In this document: positions 24,925 through 36,404 of the stretch, piece after piece
Layout of the letters: the number at the start of each line of letters is the position of its first letter
Position numbering within the stretch: position 1 is the stretch's first letter
Assembly: GCF_002564045.1 (NCBI RefSeq)
Contig: NZ_PDJK01000001.1
Coordinates: 1,284,687-1,348,686, forward strand
Reading direction: 5' to 3'
Source of the DNA: Amycolatopsis sulphurea
GTDB lineage: Bacteria > Actinomycetota > Actinomycetes > Mycobacteriales > Pseudonocardiaceae
Length of the DNA: 64,000 nt
Notes under the pieces: model-generated
Told to the model about the DNA's origin: nothing
Databases searched by the model: none
The model's input: only the letters and a program-made list of their open reading frames with translations
Made by a program: the position numbers and the translations under genes

Positions 24925-25315
24925 GCCTGGCCGCGGACGCGCAGTTCCTGCACGCCCGCAGCCCCGTCGACCCCAACCACTGGCCGCAGGGTCCCGGCAA
25001 AGTCGGTCGAGGACCCGTGATCAGCAGAGTGCCGTGGCTGCCGCGTCATCATCGGTGGTGCCTGCCCTGTTCGTCGGTTGCGCCCGGCCCGGGGGTGAAG
25101 CAGTGGTGTTCGAGGTGCGCGACCACCTCGTGGTGTGTGCCGGACCTGTCTCGGGTCTGTGAAGGGGCCCTTCACAGACTCAGAGTCCGTGAAGGGCCCC
25201 TTCACAGACCTCCGCAGTCTGCGCAGGGCCCCTCACGCCGACTTTGCCGACACCCTGACCACTGGCCGCGGCAGTCCGCGACTTCGCGTTCCGCTGCTAC
25301 CCGTCCTGACCGCGG
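24925..25315 (+). pseudogene. Diverged duplicate of the hydrolase 3' end, split by a MITE-like element
   Basis: GCCTGGCCGCGGAC...CAGTTCCTGC at 24925-24955 repeats 24711-24750 of the hydrolase gene. After the inserted element, GTCCGCGACTTCGCGTTCCG and the following CTGCTACCCGTCCTGACCGCG (25271-25313) repeat the gene's last codons at 24802-24842. The copy cannot encode a complete enzyme. Its tail also supplies the last codons and stop of the minus-strand methyltransferase gene that ends at 25297. Confidence 0.72.
24988..25257. mobile_element. MITE-like element copy B (about 270 bp) with 12-bp flanking duplication
   Basis: Begins AGGGTCCCGGCAAAGTCGGT and ends CCGACTTTGCCGACACCCTG, forming terminal inverted repeats of about 20 bp. 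The direct repeat ACCACTGGCCGC borders it on both sides (24976-24987 and 25258-25269), as expected of a target-site duplication. The core palindrome (25159-25205) is complete but for a C/G-to-A change in the left arm. No reading frame for a transposase fits in this length. Confidence 0.87.
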
Positions 25316-26526
25316 GTCAGACCGGCCACCGGGCCGAAGACGATCACCGCGGGCGGGCGGACCCCCGCGGCCTCCGCGTCGTCGACGATGTCGGACAGGG
25401 TGGAACGCAATGCGCGCTGTGTACGCATGGTGCCGTCCTCGATGACCGCCACGGGGGTGTCTGCCGGACGCCCGCCCTCCAAGAGCGCCTTCGCGAACAA
25501 CGGCAGCCGTTCCACTCCCATCATCAGCACGATGGTGCCGCGCATCCGGGCGAGCAGGGACCAGTCGACGAGGGAACGGTCGTCACCGGGCGCGACATGG
25601 CCGGACACCACGACGACCTCGTGCGCGACGCCGCGGTGCGTCACCGGTACGTCTGCGACGGCGGGTACGGCGAAGGCGCTGGTAATGCCCGGCACCATGG
25701 TCACCGGTACGCCCGCTTCGGCGCATGCCTGTACTTCTTCGAAGCCACGGCCGAACAGGTACGGGTCACCGCCCTTCAGCCGGACGACGAACTTCCCTTC
25801 GCGGGCCTTCTCGATCAGCGTGCTGTTGATGAAGGCCTGGCTCGCCGCACGCCCGTACGGGATCTTCGCCGCGTCGACGACTTCGACTTCCGGCGCCAGA
25901 TCGTCGAGTAGCTCTCGTGGCGCGAGACGGTCTGCGACAACCACGTCGGCGCGCGAGAGCAGCCGACGCGCTCGTACGGTGATCAGGTCGGGATCACCGG
26001 GACCACCGCCGACCAGCGCGACGCCGGGGAGGTCTTCTGTCGTGGCCGCATGGACACGGTCGTCGTCGACGGTGCCGGAGTGGAGGCCGTCGAGGATGCT
26101 GTCGCGTACGGCGGCCGAGCGCAGCGGCTCGCCACCGGACAGCACACCGAAGAGCAACCCGCCGTGTCGCCCGGTCGCCGGGGTCACTGCGCTTCCGGAC
26201 ACGCCTTCGTCAGCGCGTACGCAGAACACGCGCTCCTTCTCGGCCTCCGCGCACACCGCGGCGTTCACCTCGGCGTCGTCGGTGCACGCGAGCGCGTACC
26301 AGGCCGCTGTGAGGTCGCCTTCGGCGTAGCGACGCTCGTGCCAGACCAGTTCGCCTGCGTCGGCCATCGCGCCGACTGCAGGCGTCGTGTGCGGCGAGAC
26401 CAGCTCCACGCGCGCGCCCGCGCGCAAGAGCCGCGGCAGGCGACGCTGAGCGACGGAGCCACCGCCCACCACCACGACGCGGCGGCCGGCGAGCTGCAGT
26501 CCGGAGAGGTAGTGCGGGTCGTCCAT
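25297..26526 (-). CDS. cobA: Fused precorrin-2 dehydrogenase / uroporphyrinogen-III C-methyltransferase (CysG-type)
   Basis: The ATG at 26526 gives 409 residues. The N-terminal about 150 residues form the NAD-binding precorrin-2 dehydrogenase (GRRVVVVGGGSVAQRRLPRLLRAGA), and residues from about 165 form the SAM-dependent methyltransferase (VALVGGGPGDPDLITVRARRLLSRADVVVADRL, RLKGGDPYLFGRGFEE, VPGITSAFAVPA, GTIVLMMGVERL). It converts uroporphyrinogen III to precorrin-2 and on to sirohydrochlorin for sirohaem or cobalamin. The chelatase function of full CysG cannot be confirmed. In-frame sequence continues upstream through a core palindrome, but that is not a credible extension. Confidence 0.92.
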   Translation of the reverse strand: MDDPHYLSGLQLAGRRVVVVGGGSVAQRRLPRLLRAGARVELVSPHTTPAVGAMADAGELVWHERRYAEGDLTAAWYALACTDDAEVNAAVCAEAEKERVFCVRADEGVSGSAVTPATGRHGGLLFGVLSGGEPLRSAAVRDSILDGLHSGTVDDDRVHAATTEDLPGVALVGGGPGDPDLITVRARRLLSRADVVVADRLAPRELLDDLAPEVEVVDAAKIPYGRAASQAFINSTLIEKAREGKFVVRLKGGDPYLFGRGFEEVQACAEAGVPVTMVPGITSAFAVPAVADVPVTHRGVAHEVVVVSGHVAPGDDRSLVDWSLLARMRGTIVLMMGVERLPLFAKALLEGGRPADTPVAVIEDGTMRTQRALRSTLSDIVDDAEAAGVRPPAVIVFGPVAGLTRGQDG

Positions 26527-26581
26527 GCCCGAAGTCTGCCTGGCCGCCTCCTCCCCCGCGCGCCCAGGTCGGCAGAAGGCC

Positions 26582-26628
26582 GTGAAGGGGCCCTTCACGG
26601 ACTCTGAGTCCGTGAAGGACCCCTTCAC
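26582..26628. repeat. Core palindrome, stand-alone copy 2
   Basis: A complete 47-bp palindrome, with GGACCCC instead of GGGCCCC in the right arm. It sits in the short gap between the rpsR stop (26639) and the methyltransferase start (26526), both on the minus strand, and so could terminate the ribosomal-protein operon. Confidence 0.88.
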
Positions 26629-26638
26629 GGCTTTGATC

Positions 26639-26893
26639 TCAGCCGCGGGCGGCGGAGGGGTAGGGCAGCAACGCCATCTCGCGAGCGTTCTTGATCGCGA
26701 CGGCGACCTGTTTCTGCTGCTGCGGGGTCAGGCCGGTCACCCGGCGAGCCCGGATCTTGCCGCGGTCGGAGATGAACTTCCGCAGCAGATCGATGTTCTT
26801 CCAGTCGACCGTCTTGACCCTCGCGGCGTGCAGCGGGTTGACGCGGCGACGCTGGAGGACGCGGTCACGGTTCGGCTTCGGCATCGCGGTCAC
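26639..26893 (-). CDS. rpsR: 30S ribosomal protein S18, zinc-independent paralogue
   Basis: This protein of up to 84 residues (GTG 26893 overlapping the rpsN stop; ATG 26884 possible) contains the S18 core [50 protein letters not shown]. It has no cysteines, consistent with the C-minus form used during zinc limitation. It is the last gene of the rpmB-rpmG-rpsN-rpsR operon and is followed by a core palindrome. Confidence 0.95.
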   Translation of the reverse strand: MTAMPKPNRDRVLQRRRVNPLHAARVKTVDWKNIDLLRKFISDRGKIRARRVTGLTPQQQKQVAVAIKNAREMALLPYPSAARG

Positions 26894-27195
26894 CAGCTCG
26901 ACTTCGAGACGCCGGGCAGCTCGCCGTTGTGCGCCATCTGCCGCATCCGGACCCGGGACAGGCCGAACTTGCGCAGGTAGCCACGCGGGCGGCCGTCGGC
27001 GGTGTCGCGGTTCCGGATCCGGGTCGGGCTCGCGTCCCGCGGCATCCGCTGCAGCGCGACCACCGCGTCGGCCTTCTCCTCCGGGGACGAACCGGGCGAA
27101 GCGATCACCGCTTTCAGCTCACGCCGCCGCTGGACATACCGCGCGGCGATCACCTTGCGCTGCTCGTTCTTCGCGATCTTCGACTTCTTCGCCAT
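26890..27195 (-). CDS. rpsN: 30S ribosomal protein S14, zinc-independent paralogue
   Basis: The 101-residue product [20 protein letters not shown]... ends [34 protein letters not shown]. It is the long S14 form without the CxxC-x(n)-CxxC zinc ribbon, so it can replace the zinc-binding S14 when zinc is scarce. The start overlaps the rpmG stop (TGATG), and its own stop overlaps rpsR. Confidence 0.96.
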   Translation of the reverse strand: MAKKSKIAKNEQRKVIAARYVQRRRELKAVIASPGSSPEEKADAVVALQRMPRDASPTRIRNRDTADGRPRGYLRKFGLSRVRMRQMAHNGELPGVSKSSW

Positions 27196-27362
27196 CAGCG
27201 TTCTTCCTTGAATTCCACGTGCTTGCGCGCGACCGGGTCGTACTTGCGCAACACCATGCGGTCCGGGTTGTTGCGCCGGTTCTTCTTCGTCACGTACGTG
27301 TAGCCGGTGCCCGCGGTCGAGCGCAGCTTGACGATCGGCCGGATGTCGGTGCTCTTGGCCAT
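27195..27362 (-). CDS. rpmG: 50S ribosomal protein L33, zinc-independent paralogue
   Basis: The 55-residue product has the L33 motif [37 protein letters not shown]. It lacks the two cysteine pairs of the zinc form. It starts directly after the rpmB stop and is coupled to rpsN. Confidence 0.95.
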   Translation of the reverse strand: MAKSTDIRPIVKLRSTAGTGYTYVTKKNRRNNPDRMVLRKYDPVARKHVEFKEER

Positions 27363-27599
27363 CTAGAACTTCACCCCCTTCGCCACGAGGTCGGCGACCA
27401 CGGCGTCGATGCCGCGCTTGTCGATCGTCTTCATGCCCTTCACGGACACCTTCAGCCGCACCGTCCGGCCGAGGCTCGGCACGAAGTAGCGGCGGGTCTG
27501 CAGATTGGGCTCCCAGCGCCGCGAGGTGCGGCGGTGCGAATGCGAGACCTGCTTGCCGTAGCCCGGCTTGCGGCCGGTGACCTGGCACACGGCTGACAC
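27363..27599 (-). CDS. rpmB: 50S ribosomal protein L28, zinc-independent paralogue
   Basis: I chose GTG 27599, preceded by GGGAGG, giving 78 residues: [34 protein letters not shown] and the C-terminal [21 protein letters not shown]. An in-frame ATG at 27635 overlaps the Zur-box-like operator and is unlikely to be the start. It is the first gene of the four-gene operon, and only one cysteine is present. Confidence 0.93.
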   Translation of the reverse strand: MSAVCQVTGRKPGYGKQVSHSHRRTSRRWEPNLQTRRYFVPSLGRTVRLKVSVKGMKTIDKRGIDAVVADLVAKGVKF

Positions 27600-27619
27600 G
27601 GACCCTCCCGATTTGGTAG

Positions 27620-27634
27620 TGACATTCGTTTTCA
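27620..27634. promoter_or_regulatory. Zur-box-like operator between divergent zinc-starvation operons
   Basis: TGACATTCGTTTTCA is an imperfect 7-1-7 palindrome close to the actinobacterial Zur consensus (TGAAAATNATTTTCA-type). It lies between rpmB and the mrf start, so one site could repress both operons when zinc is sufficient. Zur itself is not in the window. Confidence 0.7.
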
Positions 27635-27676
27635 TCTAGGCTGCGACTGTACCCCGATCCGTCCCCTGGAGTCCCA

Positions 27677-28930
27677 GTGCCCCTTCCCCCGCGTGTGCCG
27701 CTCGTGCTCGTGAGCGGCCTCGCCCCGGCCCCGAACGACGAACTCGCCGCGCTCCTGCACGGCGGCCCCGGCACCGCCGTCGTCCACCACGACCTGCGTG
27801 AGATCTCCTCCGGCGTGGTGCGCCGCCGGCTGCGGCTCGGCGCCCGCGACGAGCTGACCGTGCTGGAGCTGGCCCACGGCTGCGTCAACTGCACGCTGCG
27901 CGAGGATCTGCTGCCGCTGCTGCGCCGGCTCGCCCGGATGCCGGAGGTGGACCGGATCGTCGTGCGGCTCGACGAGGCGATGGAGCCCGAGCCGGTGAGC
28001 TGGGCGATCAGCAATGTGCTGGTCGACGACCGGCCGGTGCTCGACGACGTCCAGCCCGAGGCGGTGTTCGCTGTGCTGGACCGCGCGACCTGGCTCGCCG
28101 ACGCGACCGGCGACGAACTGCTCGCCGAGCGTGGCCTGCAGGGCAGCCCCGAGGACGAGCGGACCGTCGCGCAGGTCGCGCTCGCCCAGGTCGAATCCGC
28201 GGACGTGCTCGTGCTTGCCGGCGCCGCCACCGACGCCTGGCGTGCGGCCAAAGCCGCCGCGGTCCTGGACCGCGTCGCGCCCGGCGTGCCCCGCGTGGAA
28301 CTCGGCCGCACCGACGTGGCCGACTTGTTCGCCGCGATCCCGGCCGACGCCCGCCGGGGCGAGGTCACCGACATGCACGGCGCGCTGCTGCGCGGCGCGC
28401 CGCCGCTGCAGGCGGACTGCGGCATCGAGCTGCACACCTTCACCGCACAGCGGCCGTTCCACCCGGAACGCCTGCATGACGCGATCGACGTGCTGCTCGA
28501 CGGCGTGGTCCGCACCCGCGGTCGCGCCTGGGTGGCCAGCCAGCCGGACGTGGCGTTCTGGATCGAGTCCGCGGGCGGCGGCCTCGGCATCGGCCACGCC
28601 GGGCCGTGGCTCGCCTCGCCGTCCGGTCCGGACTGGGCCGAGGTCTCCCCCGAGCGCCGCACGCTCGCCTCGCTGCGCTGGGACCCGGTGTACGGCGATC
28701 GCGCGCAGGAACTCGTGGTGGTGACCGACCAGGCGAGCCCGGACGAGATCGAGGCCGCGCTGCATGGCGCGCTGCTCACCGACGCCGAGCTGGCTGAGGG
28801 CGAAGACGCCTGGCGTGCGTACCCCGATCCGTTCGGGGAATGGCACGAGGACCCGTGCGAGGACTTCGCCGAGACCGACGAGATCGAACGGCATGCCAAT
28901 GCCGCCAACCGGAAGGACGAAACGCAGTGA
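27677..28930 (+). CDS. mrf: Ribosome-hibernation recruiting factor Mrf-like (CobW-related, no P-loop)
   Basis: GTG 27677 gives 417 residues resembling mycobacterial Rv0106/Mrf. Shared blocks are [75 protein letters not shown] and [16 protein letters not shown]. It has the CobW C-terminal domain and the CxxC, but the N-terminal GxxxxGKT loop of true CobW GTPases is replaced by [11 protein letters not shown]. In mycobacteria this protein recruits the hibernation factor Mpy to C-minus ribosomes under zinc depletion. Its place at the head of an operon with C-minus L31 and L32 fits. A CobW-like role in metal delivery is an alternative. Confidence 0.85.
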   Translation: MPLPPRVPLVLVSGLAPAPNDELAALLHGGPGTAVVHHDLREISSGVVRRRLRLGARDELTVLELAHGCVNCTLREDLLPLLRRLARMPEVDRIVVRLDEAMEPEPVSWAISNVLVDDRPVLDDVQPEAVFAVLDRATWLADATGDELLAERGLQGSPEDERTVAQVALAQVESADVLVLAGAATDAWRAAKAAAVLDRVAPGVPRVELGRTDVADLFAAIPADARRGEVTDMHGALLRGAPPLQADCGIELHTFTAQRPFHPERLHDAIDVLLDGVVRTRGRAWVASQPDVAFWIESAGGGLGIGHAGPWLASPSGPDWAEVSPERRTLASLRWDPVYGDRAQELVVVTDQASPDEIEAALHGALLTDAELAEGEDAWRAYPDPFGEWHEDPCEDFAETDEIERHANAANRKDETQ

Positions 28931-29181
28931 AACCCGGCATCCATCCCGACTACCACCCGGTGGTGTTCAAGGACTCGTCGACCGGCGACGCGTTCCTCAC
29001 CCGCTCCACCGCGACCTCGGACCGCACCGTCGACTGGTCCGACGGGCACACCTACCCGCTGGTCGTGGTGGACATCAGCGCCTGGTCGCACCCGTTCTGG
29101 ACGGGCAACCAGCGGATCGTCGACTCGGCGGGCCAGGTGGAGAAGTTCCACCGCCGCTACGGGAAGCGGGGTGCGCGCTGA
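28927..29181 (+). CDS. rpmE2: 50S ribosomal protein L31 type B (zinc-independent)
   Basis: GTG 28927 overlaps the mrf stop (GTGA). The 84-residue product [23 protein letters not shown]... contains the type B core [26 protein letters not shown]. It has no CxxC pair, so it is the C-minus form. The stop overlaps the rpmF start (TGATG). Confidence 0.95.
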   Translation: MKPGIHPDYHPVVFKDSSTGDAFLTRSTATSDRTVDWSDGHTYPLVVVDISAWSHPFWTGNQRIVDSAGQVEKFHRRYGKRGAR

Positions 29182-29335
29182 TGGCCGTGCCGAAGCGGAA
29201 GACCTCGCGCAGCAACACCCGCAGCCGCCGCGCGCAGTGGAAGGCCGCGGTGCCGGATCTGGTGCCGATCGTGGTCGACGGCGAGCGGAAACTGGTGCCG
29301 CGCAAGCTGATCAAGCACTTCCAGCGGCTCGGCCG

Positions 29336-29339
<4 letters not shown>
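29181..29339 (+). CDS. rpmF: 50S ribosomal protein L32, short zinc-independent form
   Basis: The 52-residue product starts [20 protein letters not shown], the L32 signature. It ends [12 protein letters not shown] without the C-terminal cysteine ligands of the zinc form. It is translationally coupled to rpmE2 upstream and to the CobW gene downstream (GTGA overlap). Confidence 0.95.
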
Positions 29340-30430
<1,091 letters not shown>

Positions 30431-30458
30431 GGACACTCGGCCGCCGCCGGTAAAGGCT

Positions 30459-30505
30459 GTGAAGGGGCCCTTCACAGCCTCTGAGTCCGTGAAGGGCCCC
30501 TTCAC
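30459..30505. repeat. Core palindrome, stand-alone copy 3
   Basis: A complete palindrome with CACAGCC replacing CACGGAC near the centre. It lies between the convergent CobW and MFS genes, a natural spot for a bidirectional terminator. Confidence 0.88.
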
Positions 30506-30547
30506 AGCCTTCGGGGTGAGGGCGGGCGGAGGGGCGGGAGCGCCGTG

Positions 30548-31852
30548 TCACGACCGCCGCTGCAGTACCGAACGGCGCAGCAGCGGGATGCCCAGCACGA
30601 TCAGCACCGCGGGCAGCACCGACGAGCCGAGCACGATCGCGGTGACCGCCGAATCCGGTTGCGCCGCGGTGGAATCCGTGCTCGGCACGTAGCCGCCCGC
30701 CTGCAGCACCAGTCCGAACAGCCCGGGGCCGAGCGCCAGCCCCAGCGTCTCGGACGCGGTCCACACCCCGGCCGTGATGCCCGCGCGGGTCTCGCCGGTG
30801 CGCTCCTCCTCGTCGCTGATCAGGTCCGGCAGGATCGCCAGCGGGAACACCGAGATCCCCGCGTAGCCGACCCCGGCCAGCGCGACGAACACCAGCGTAA
30901 GCGCCAACGGCAGCACGTCGGCGAAGTACATCGCGACGAGCCCGGCGAAGAACGAGACGGTCGCGATCCGGAACCCGGCGAGCTTGCCCCACCGCCGGCC
31001 CAGCCGCGGCCACAGCGGCATGGTGACCAGCGCCGGCCCGACGAACGCCACGAAGATCACCGTGCGATAGCCGGGATCGCCGAGCACGTGCCGGGCGAAG
31101 TACGGGATCGCGGCGAGCACGGTGCCGATGCCGAGCGCCTGGATGAAGTAGACGCCGAGCAGCCAGCGGAACGGCCGCCACTGCGCGATGGTGCGGACGA
31201 GTTCCTTGATCCGCACGGTGTTCGGCCGCAGGGAGCCGACCGGCGCGTTCCGGAGTCCGAAGTAGACCCCGAGCGTCGCGAGCAGGATGATCACCGCCAT
31301 CACCAGGCCCATGACCCGGTAACCCGCCACGCCGGAGAGCGCATCGGTGATCGCCGGGGCGCCACCGCCGGCGATCAGGATCGCCACCGCCAGCACGCCG
31401 ATCCGCACGCTGGTCAGCCGGGTGCGCTCGGCCGCGGACTCGGTCAGCTCGGCGGGCAGCGCGTTGAACGGCACCTGGAAGAAGGCATACGCGGTGGCGC
31501 ACAGGAAGAACACGGCCACCACGTAGGTCGCGTCCGCCACCGGCTTGCCGAATCCCGGATGCGCGAACAGGGCCGCGAACAGGATCGCCACGCCGATCCC
31601 GCCGCGCAGCAGATACCGCCGCCTGCTGCCGGTACGCACCAGGTCGGCGTCCGAGAGCCGGCCGGCGATCGGGTTGAACACCACGTCCCACGCCTTGGGG
31701 ACGAACACGATCACCCCGGCCGCCGCGGCGGGCACCGCCATGGTGTCGGTCAGATACGGCAACAGGAGAAGCCCCGGCACGGTGCCGAACGAGCCCGTGA
31801 CGAACGAGCCGAGCGAATAGCGGTAGATCGTCCGGCGGGACAGCGTCGCCAA
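30548..31852 (-). CDS. MFS transporter, GPH/MFS_2-like
   Basis: TTG 31852, preceded by AGGAGG, gives 434 residues with 12 predicted helices (a TTG at 31867 is less well placed). Motifs include PKAWDVVFNPIAGRLSDADLVRTGSRRRYLLRGGI (the GPH Asp-rich loop) and FFQVPFNALPAELTESAAERTRLTSVR, characteristic of cation-sugar symporters of the glycoside-pentoside-hexuronide group. The substrate is unknown. Confidence 0.85.
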   Translation of the reverse strand: MATLSRRTIYRYSLGSFVTGSFGTVPGLLLLPYLTDTMAVPAAAAGVIVFVPKAWDVVFNPIAGRLSDADLVRTGSRRRYLLRGGIGVAILFAALFAHPGFGKPVADATYVVAVFFLCATAYAFFQVPFNALPAELTESAAERTRLTSVRIGVLAVAILIAGGGAPAITDALSGVAGYRVMGLVMAVIILLATLGVYFGLRNAPVGSLRPNTVRIKELVRTIAQWRPFRWLLGVYFIQALGIGTVLAAIPYFARHVLGDPGYRTVIFVAFVGPALVTMPLWPRLGRRWGKLAGFRIATVSFFAGLVAMYFADVLPLALTLVFVALAGVGYAGISVFPLAILPDLISDEEERTGETRAGITAGVWTASETLGLALGPGLFGLVLQAGGYVPSTDSTAAQPDSAVTAIVLGSSVLPAVLIVLGIPLLRRSVLQRRS

Positions 31853-32043
31853 GGGGTCCTCCTGCAAAGGCGGTCCGGCGAACGCATACCTGATCGATCA
31901 TCGCCGGTGGCCGGTAGTGGTCGGGGGGAATCGTGCCACCGTCGTGATGCACGCCCCGTACCGGGCCACGCCCGTTCCGTCCAGGACAGTCCTTCGGCCA
32001 CGCCTGTCGCCCAACAGCGTGACTCTCCGTGCGGCAGGGGGCT

Positions 32044-32090
32044 GTGAAGGGGTCCTTCACGGACTCAGAGTCCGTGAAGGACCCCTTCAC
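32044..32090. repeat. Core palindrome, stand-alone copy 4
   Basis: A complete 47-bp palindrome, with GGTCC/GGACC changes in both arms that keep the pairing intact (compensatory). It is 50 bp past the stop of the minus-strand transporter at 32143 and upstream of the MFS gene. Confidence 0.9.
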
Positions 32091-32142
32091 AGCCTCGATG
32101 GGCGGACGTGTGCGGTCCCGTCCTCTCTGCCCGCCTCAGGGG

Positions 32143-32856
32143 TTACGACATGAGCGGCGCGCCGATCGGCGGGAGAGGCCGCTTCGCTCCCATGGCGGTC
32201 AATCCGACGTTCACGAACGCGCAGAAGCCCAGGAACGCGAAGACCAGGACCACGTACCCGGCGACCTTGAGCAGCGTGGCGTTGCCGGTGTGCGCCGAGG
32301 CCGCGCCCAGTGCGAGGGCCACCACCACGAGTCCGACGATCGCCGGGTAGATCGCGGGCAGCCGCAGCACGGGAATCAGCAGGAACAGGAACAGGCAGCC
32401 CCAGGCGATGAAGAACAACTCCTGAGTGCCCGAGACGGCCGCCGCGTTGGTCCCGGCGATGCCGTACCAGTTGTGCGTCAACCCGAGCAGGAGTGCGCCG
32501 AGGCTGAGCCAGAACCCGGAGAACGTGCCGGTGATCCCGGCGACCATCGTCTGTCCCAGCGCCGCGGCCCACACGGTGACCACGCCGAGGAACAACCCGG
32601 TGCCCAGCAGGACGATCGGGATGACCGAACCCAGCGTGACCGCGGGCAGGGCGCCGATCAGGGTGACGCCCAGCGCGAGCGAGCCGACCGCGAAGATCGG
32701 CAGTGCGACGATCAACGGGTCGCCGCCGGCGCCGACGCCGCCTTCGGGCGGGGCGTCCGGTGCGGGCGGGTGTTCCCGCTCGACCATCGTGCGCACCTCG
32801 TGCGCGCTGGGTGTCGCCGGCGATTCGTTGCTGTGTACTTCGTGCGTCATTGCCAT
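32143..32856 (-). CDS. Six-helix GPR1/FUN34/YaaH-like transporter
   Basis: About 237 residues (ATG 32856; 32850 also possible). A soluble N-terminus of about 45 residues precedes six hydrophobic helices: LIVALPIFAVGSLALGVTL, then VTVWAAALGQTMVAGITGTFSGFWLSLGALLLGLTHNW and ELFFIAWGCLFLFLLIPVLR. The layout and the TGTFSGFWLS loop resemble acetate/succinate uptake proteins. It directly follows the chaperonin of the propane oxidation cluster in the same direction, so uptake or release of a short-chain acid or ketone made from propane is plausible. AmiS/UreI-type channels are an alternative family. Confidence 0.68.
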   Translation of the reverse strand: MAMTHEVHSNESPATPSAHEVRTMVEREHPPAPDAPPEGGVGAGGDPLIVALPIFAVGSLALGVTLIGALPAVTLGSVIPIVLLGTGLFLGVVTVWAAALGQTMVAGITGTFSGFWLSLGALLLGLTHNWYGIAGTNAAAVSGTQELFFIAWGCLFLFLLIPVLRLPAIYPAIVGLVVVALALGAASAHTGNATLLKVAGYVVLVFAFLGFCAFVNVGLTAMGAKRPLPPIGAPLMS

Positions 32857-32880
32857 CAACCTCTGTTCCTTCGACCGGAA

Positions 32881-34629
<1,749 letters not shown>

Positions 34630-35655
34630 TCAGGGCGTGAGGATCGCCCGGCCACGCACCCGGCCGTGGTCCAGATCGGCGAGTGCGTCCAGCGCGGCGT
34701 CCAGCGGGTACTTCACGGTGTGCAGGGCGACCCGGCCGGTCTGTGCGAGCACCATCAGCTCGGCGAGGTCGTTGTAGGTGCCCACCAGGTTGCCCACCAC
34801 GCTCCGCTCGGTCGAGATCAGGTCGATCGCGGGAATTTCGAGCGTGCCGCCGTACCCGATCACGAACTGCGCACCGCCCCGCCGGGTCATCGCGAACGCG
34901 TCCTGCTGGGCGCCTTGCTCGGCGACGAAGTCCAGCACCACCTCGGCGCCCTGCCCGCCGGTGAGGTCGAGTACCGCGTCGACCTGCTTGCCGTCGGCGA
35001 GCACGGTCTGGTCGGCACCCAGCTCCCCGGCCAGGGACAGCGCCTCGGCATTGCGGTCCACCACCACGATCGTCGTCGCGGTGAGCGCGCGCAGCGACTG
35101 GATGCCGATGTGCCCCAGTCCCCCGGCGCCGTTGACCACGCACACCGTCCCCGGGTACAGCAGCGGGACGGCTTTGCGCACCGCGTGGTAGGCGGTGATC
35201 CCGGCGTCGGCGAGCGCGGCGACGTCCTCGGGCCGGGTCCCCGGGTCGAGCTTGATACACGCCCTGGCCGAAGTGAGCAGGTACTCCGCCATACCGCCAT
35301 CGCAGTCGATACCCGGGAAAGCCGAATCGGCGCAGTGCATGTCGTTTCCCGCACGGCAGGCCGGGCACAGCCCGCACGTCGGGGTCGGATGCAGGATCAC
35401 CGGGTCACCGACGTCCACAGTGGACACCGCCGAGCCGATCTCGTGCACCCAGCCCGCGTTCTCGTGCCCGATCGTGTAAGGCAGGGTCACCCCGGACTTC
35501 TCCGCCCACTGCTGCTCGATGATGTGCAGATCGGTACGGCACACGCCGGCGCCGCCGATCCTGACGACGACGTCGAACGGGCCTTTGACCGCCGGCTCGT
35601 CGACCTCCTCGATCACCGGCTGTTGATGGTAGGCGTGCAGCCGCACAGCTTTCAT
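34630..35655 (-). CDS. Zinc-dependent alcohol dehydrogenase of the propane pathway
   Basis: The 341-residue medium-chain dehydrogenase has the catalytic zinc ligands GVCRTDLH and GHENAGWV, the structural zinc motif CGLCPACRAGNDMHC and the Rossmann motif VVNGAGGLGHIGIQ. It ends with the LDALADLDHGRVRGRAIL block. In the cluster it should oxidise 2-propanol (or 1-propanol) made by the monooxygenase. The start overlaps the DUF59 gene stop by 4 bp. Whether it prefers secondary alcohols is an inference from context. Confidence 0.9.
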   Translation of the reverse strand: MKAVRLHAYHQQPVIEEVDEPAVKGPFDVVVRIGGAGVCRTDLHIIEQQWAEKSGVTLPYTIGHENAGWVHEIGSAVSTVDVGDPVILHPTPTCGLCPACRAGNDMHCADSAFPGIDCDGGMAEYLLTSARACIKLDPGTRPEDVAALADAGITAYHAVRKAVPLLYPGTVCVVNGAGGLGHIGIQSLRALTATTIVVVDRNAEALSLAGELGADQTVLADGKQVDAVLDLTGGQGAEVVLDFVAEQGAQQDAFAMTRRGGAQFVIGYGGTLEIPAIDLISTERSVVGNLVGTYNDLAELMVLAQTGRVALHTVKYPLDAALDALADLDHGRVRGRAILTP

Positions 35656-36404
35656 GATCGGCCCTCCTCTTCTGCGACCTGCGGATAGCGAGCGCGCAGC
35701 ATGCCGCGGCAGACCGCCGAATTGGCCTCCTGACCGGTCCGCGTCAGCCGCGCCAGACCCAGGTGCCGGGTCAGCTCCCCGGCCGGCACCGCGGCGCCGG
35801 TCCACGAGTCGACCAGCAGTGGGTCGCCGTCCCCGGCGGGCAGGCCCAGTTCGTGCCGGCGGGCACGCAGCCGTTCCCGGTCGGCGCCCGCGGGCGCGTC
35901 ACCGAGGGTCAGCCCCGCAAGCTCGGCCCGATCCCGGCCCGCTGCCGTCAGCGCCCGGCACACCCGGTCGGTCCCGGCCAGCACGGCCTTGCGCAGGAAA
36001 TCCGCGCGCAGCCCGTCCAGCTCGTCGACCGCCTCGCCCGCGAAAGACGCGACGAAACCGGCACGCGCCGCGACTCCCTGGTTGATCGCCTCGGCGGCGA
36101 AATGGTCCTGCAGCACCACTTCGGTCGTGACGACGCCCGGCACCGACGACACCGCGTCATAGGCGTCCGCGACCATCAGGAAAGCGAAGTTCGGCGCGCA
36201 GAAGTAGGTCGGCAGCCGCAGCCGCACGACCACCCGGCCCGCCTCGACCTCCAGCCGCTCGACGAACCCCAGATCGGTGACCGGTTCGTCCAGCTCGGGG
36301 TCGCGCACCGTGTCCAGCGCCGACCGGACCGCCGCCGCCAGGTCCCCAGAGGGGGCGACCGGCAGCGGAGCGGTCCGGGCCATCGCGGCGTCCGTGGCCG
36401 TCAT
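35652..36404 (-). CDS. DUF59 (MIP18-like) iron-sulfur assembly protein of the monooxygenase cluster
   Basis: This 250-residue protein has an N-terminal DUF59/SufT-like domain (ALDTVRDPELDEPVTDLGFVERLEVEAGRVVVRLRLPTYFCAPNFAFLMVADA, about residues 28-82) with the conserved reactive cysteine in TYFCAPN. A C-terminal region specific to monooxygenase clusters follows. It overlaps both neighbouring genes by 4 bp. It may help load iron into the diiron hydroxylase or the reductase. Comparable genes accompany mim/prm operons. Confidence 0.8.
   Translation of the reverse strand: MTATDAAMARTAPLPVAPSGDLAAAVRSALDTVRDPELDEPVTDLGFVERLEVEAGRVVVRLRLPTYFCAPNFAFLMVADAYDAVSSVPGVVTTEVVLQDHFAAEAINQGVAARAGFVASFAGEAVDELDGLRADFLRKAVLAGTDRVCRALTAAGRDRAELAGLTLGDAPAGADRERLRARRHELGLPAGDGDPLLVDSWTGAAVPAGELTRHLGLARLTRTGQEANSAVCRGMLRARYPQVAEEEGRS

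Noticed and set aside
24840..25296. Complete second hydrolase gene
   Set aside because: Only two diverged parts of the 3' end are present and no catalytic serine region exists.
26526..26628. Upstream extension of the methyltransferase gene through the palindrome
   Set aside because: In frame, but the sequence is the mobile core; the ATG at 26526 begins the conserved domain.
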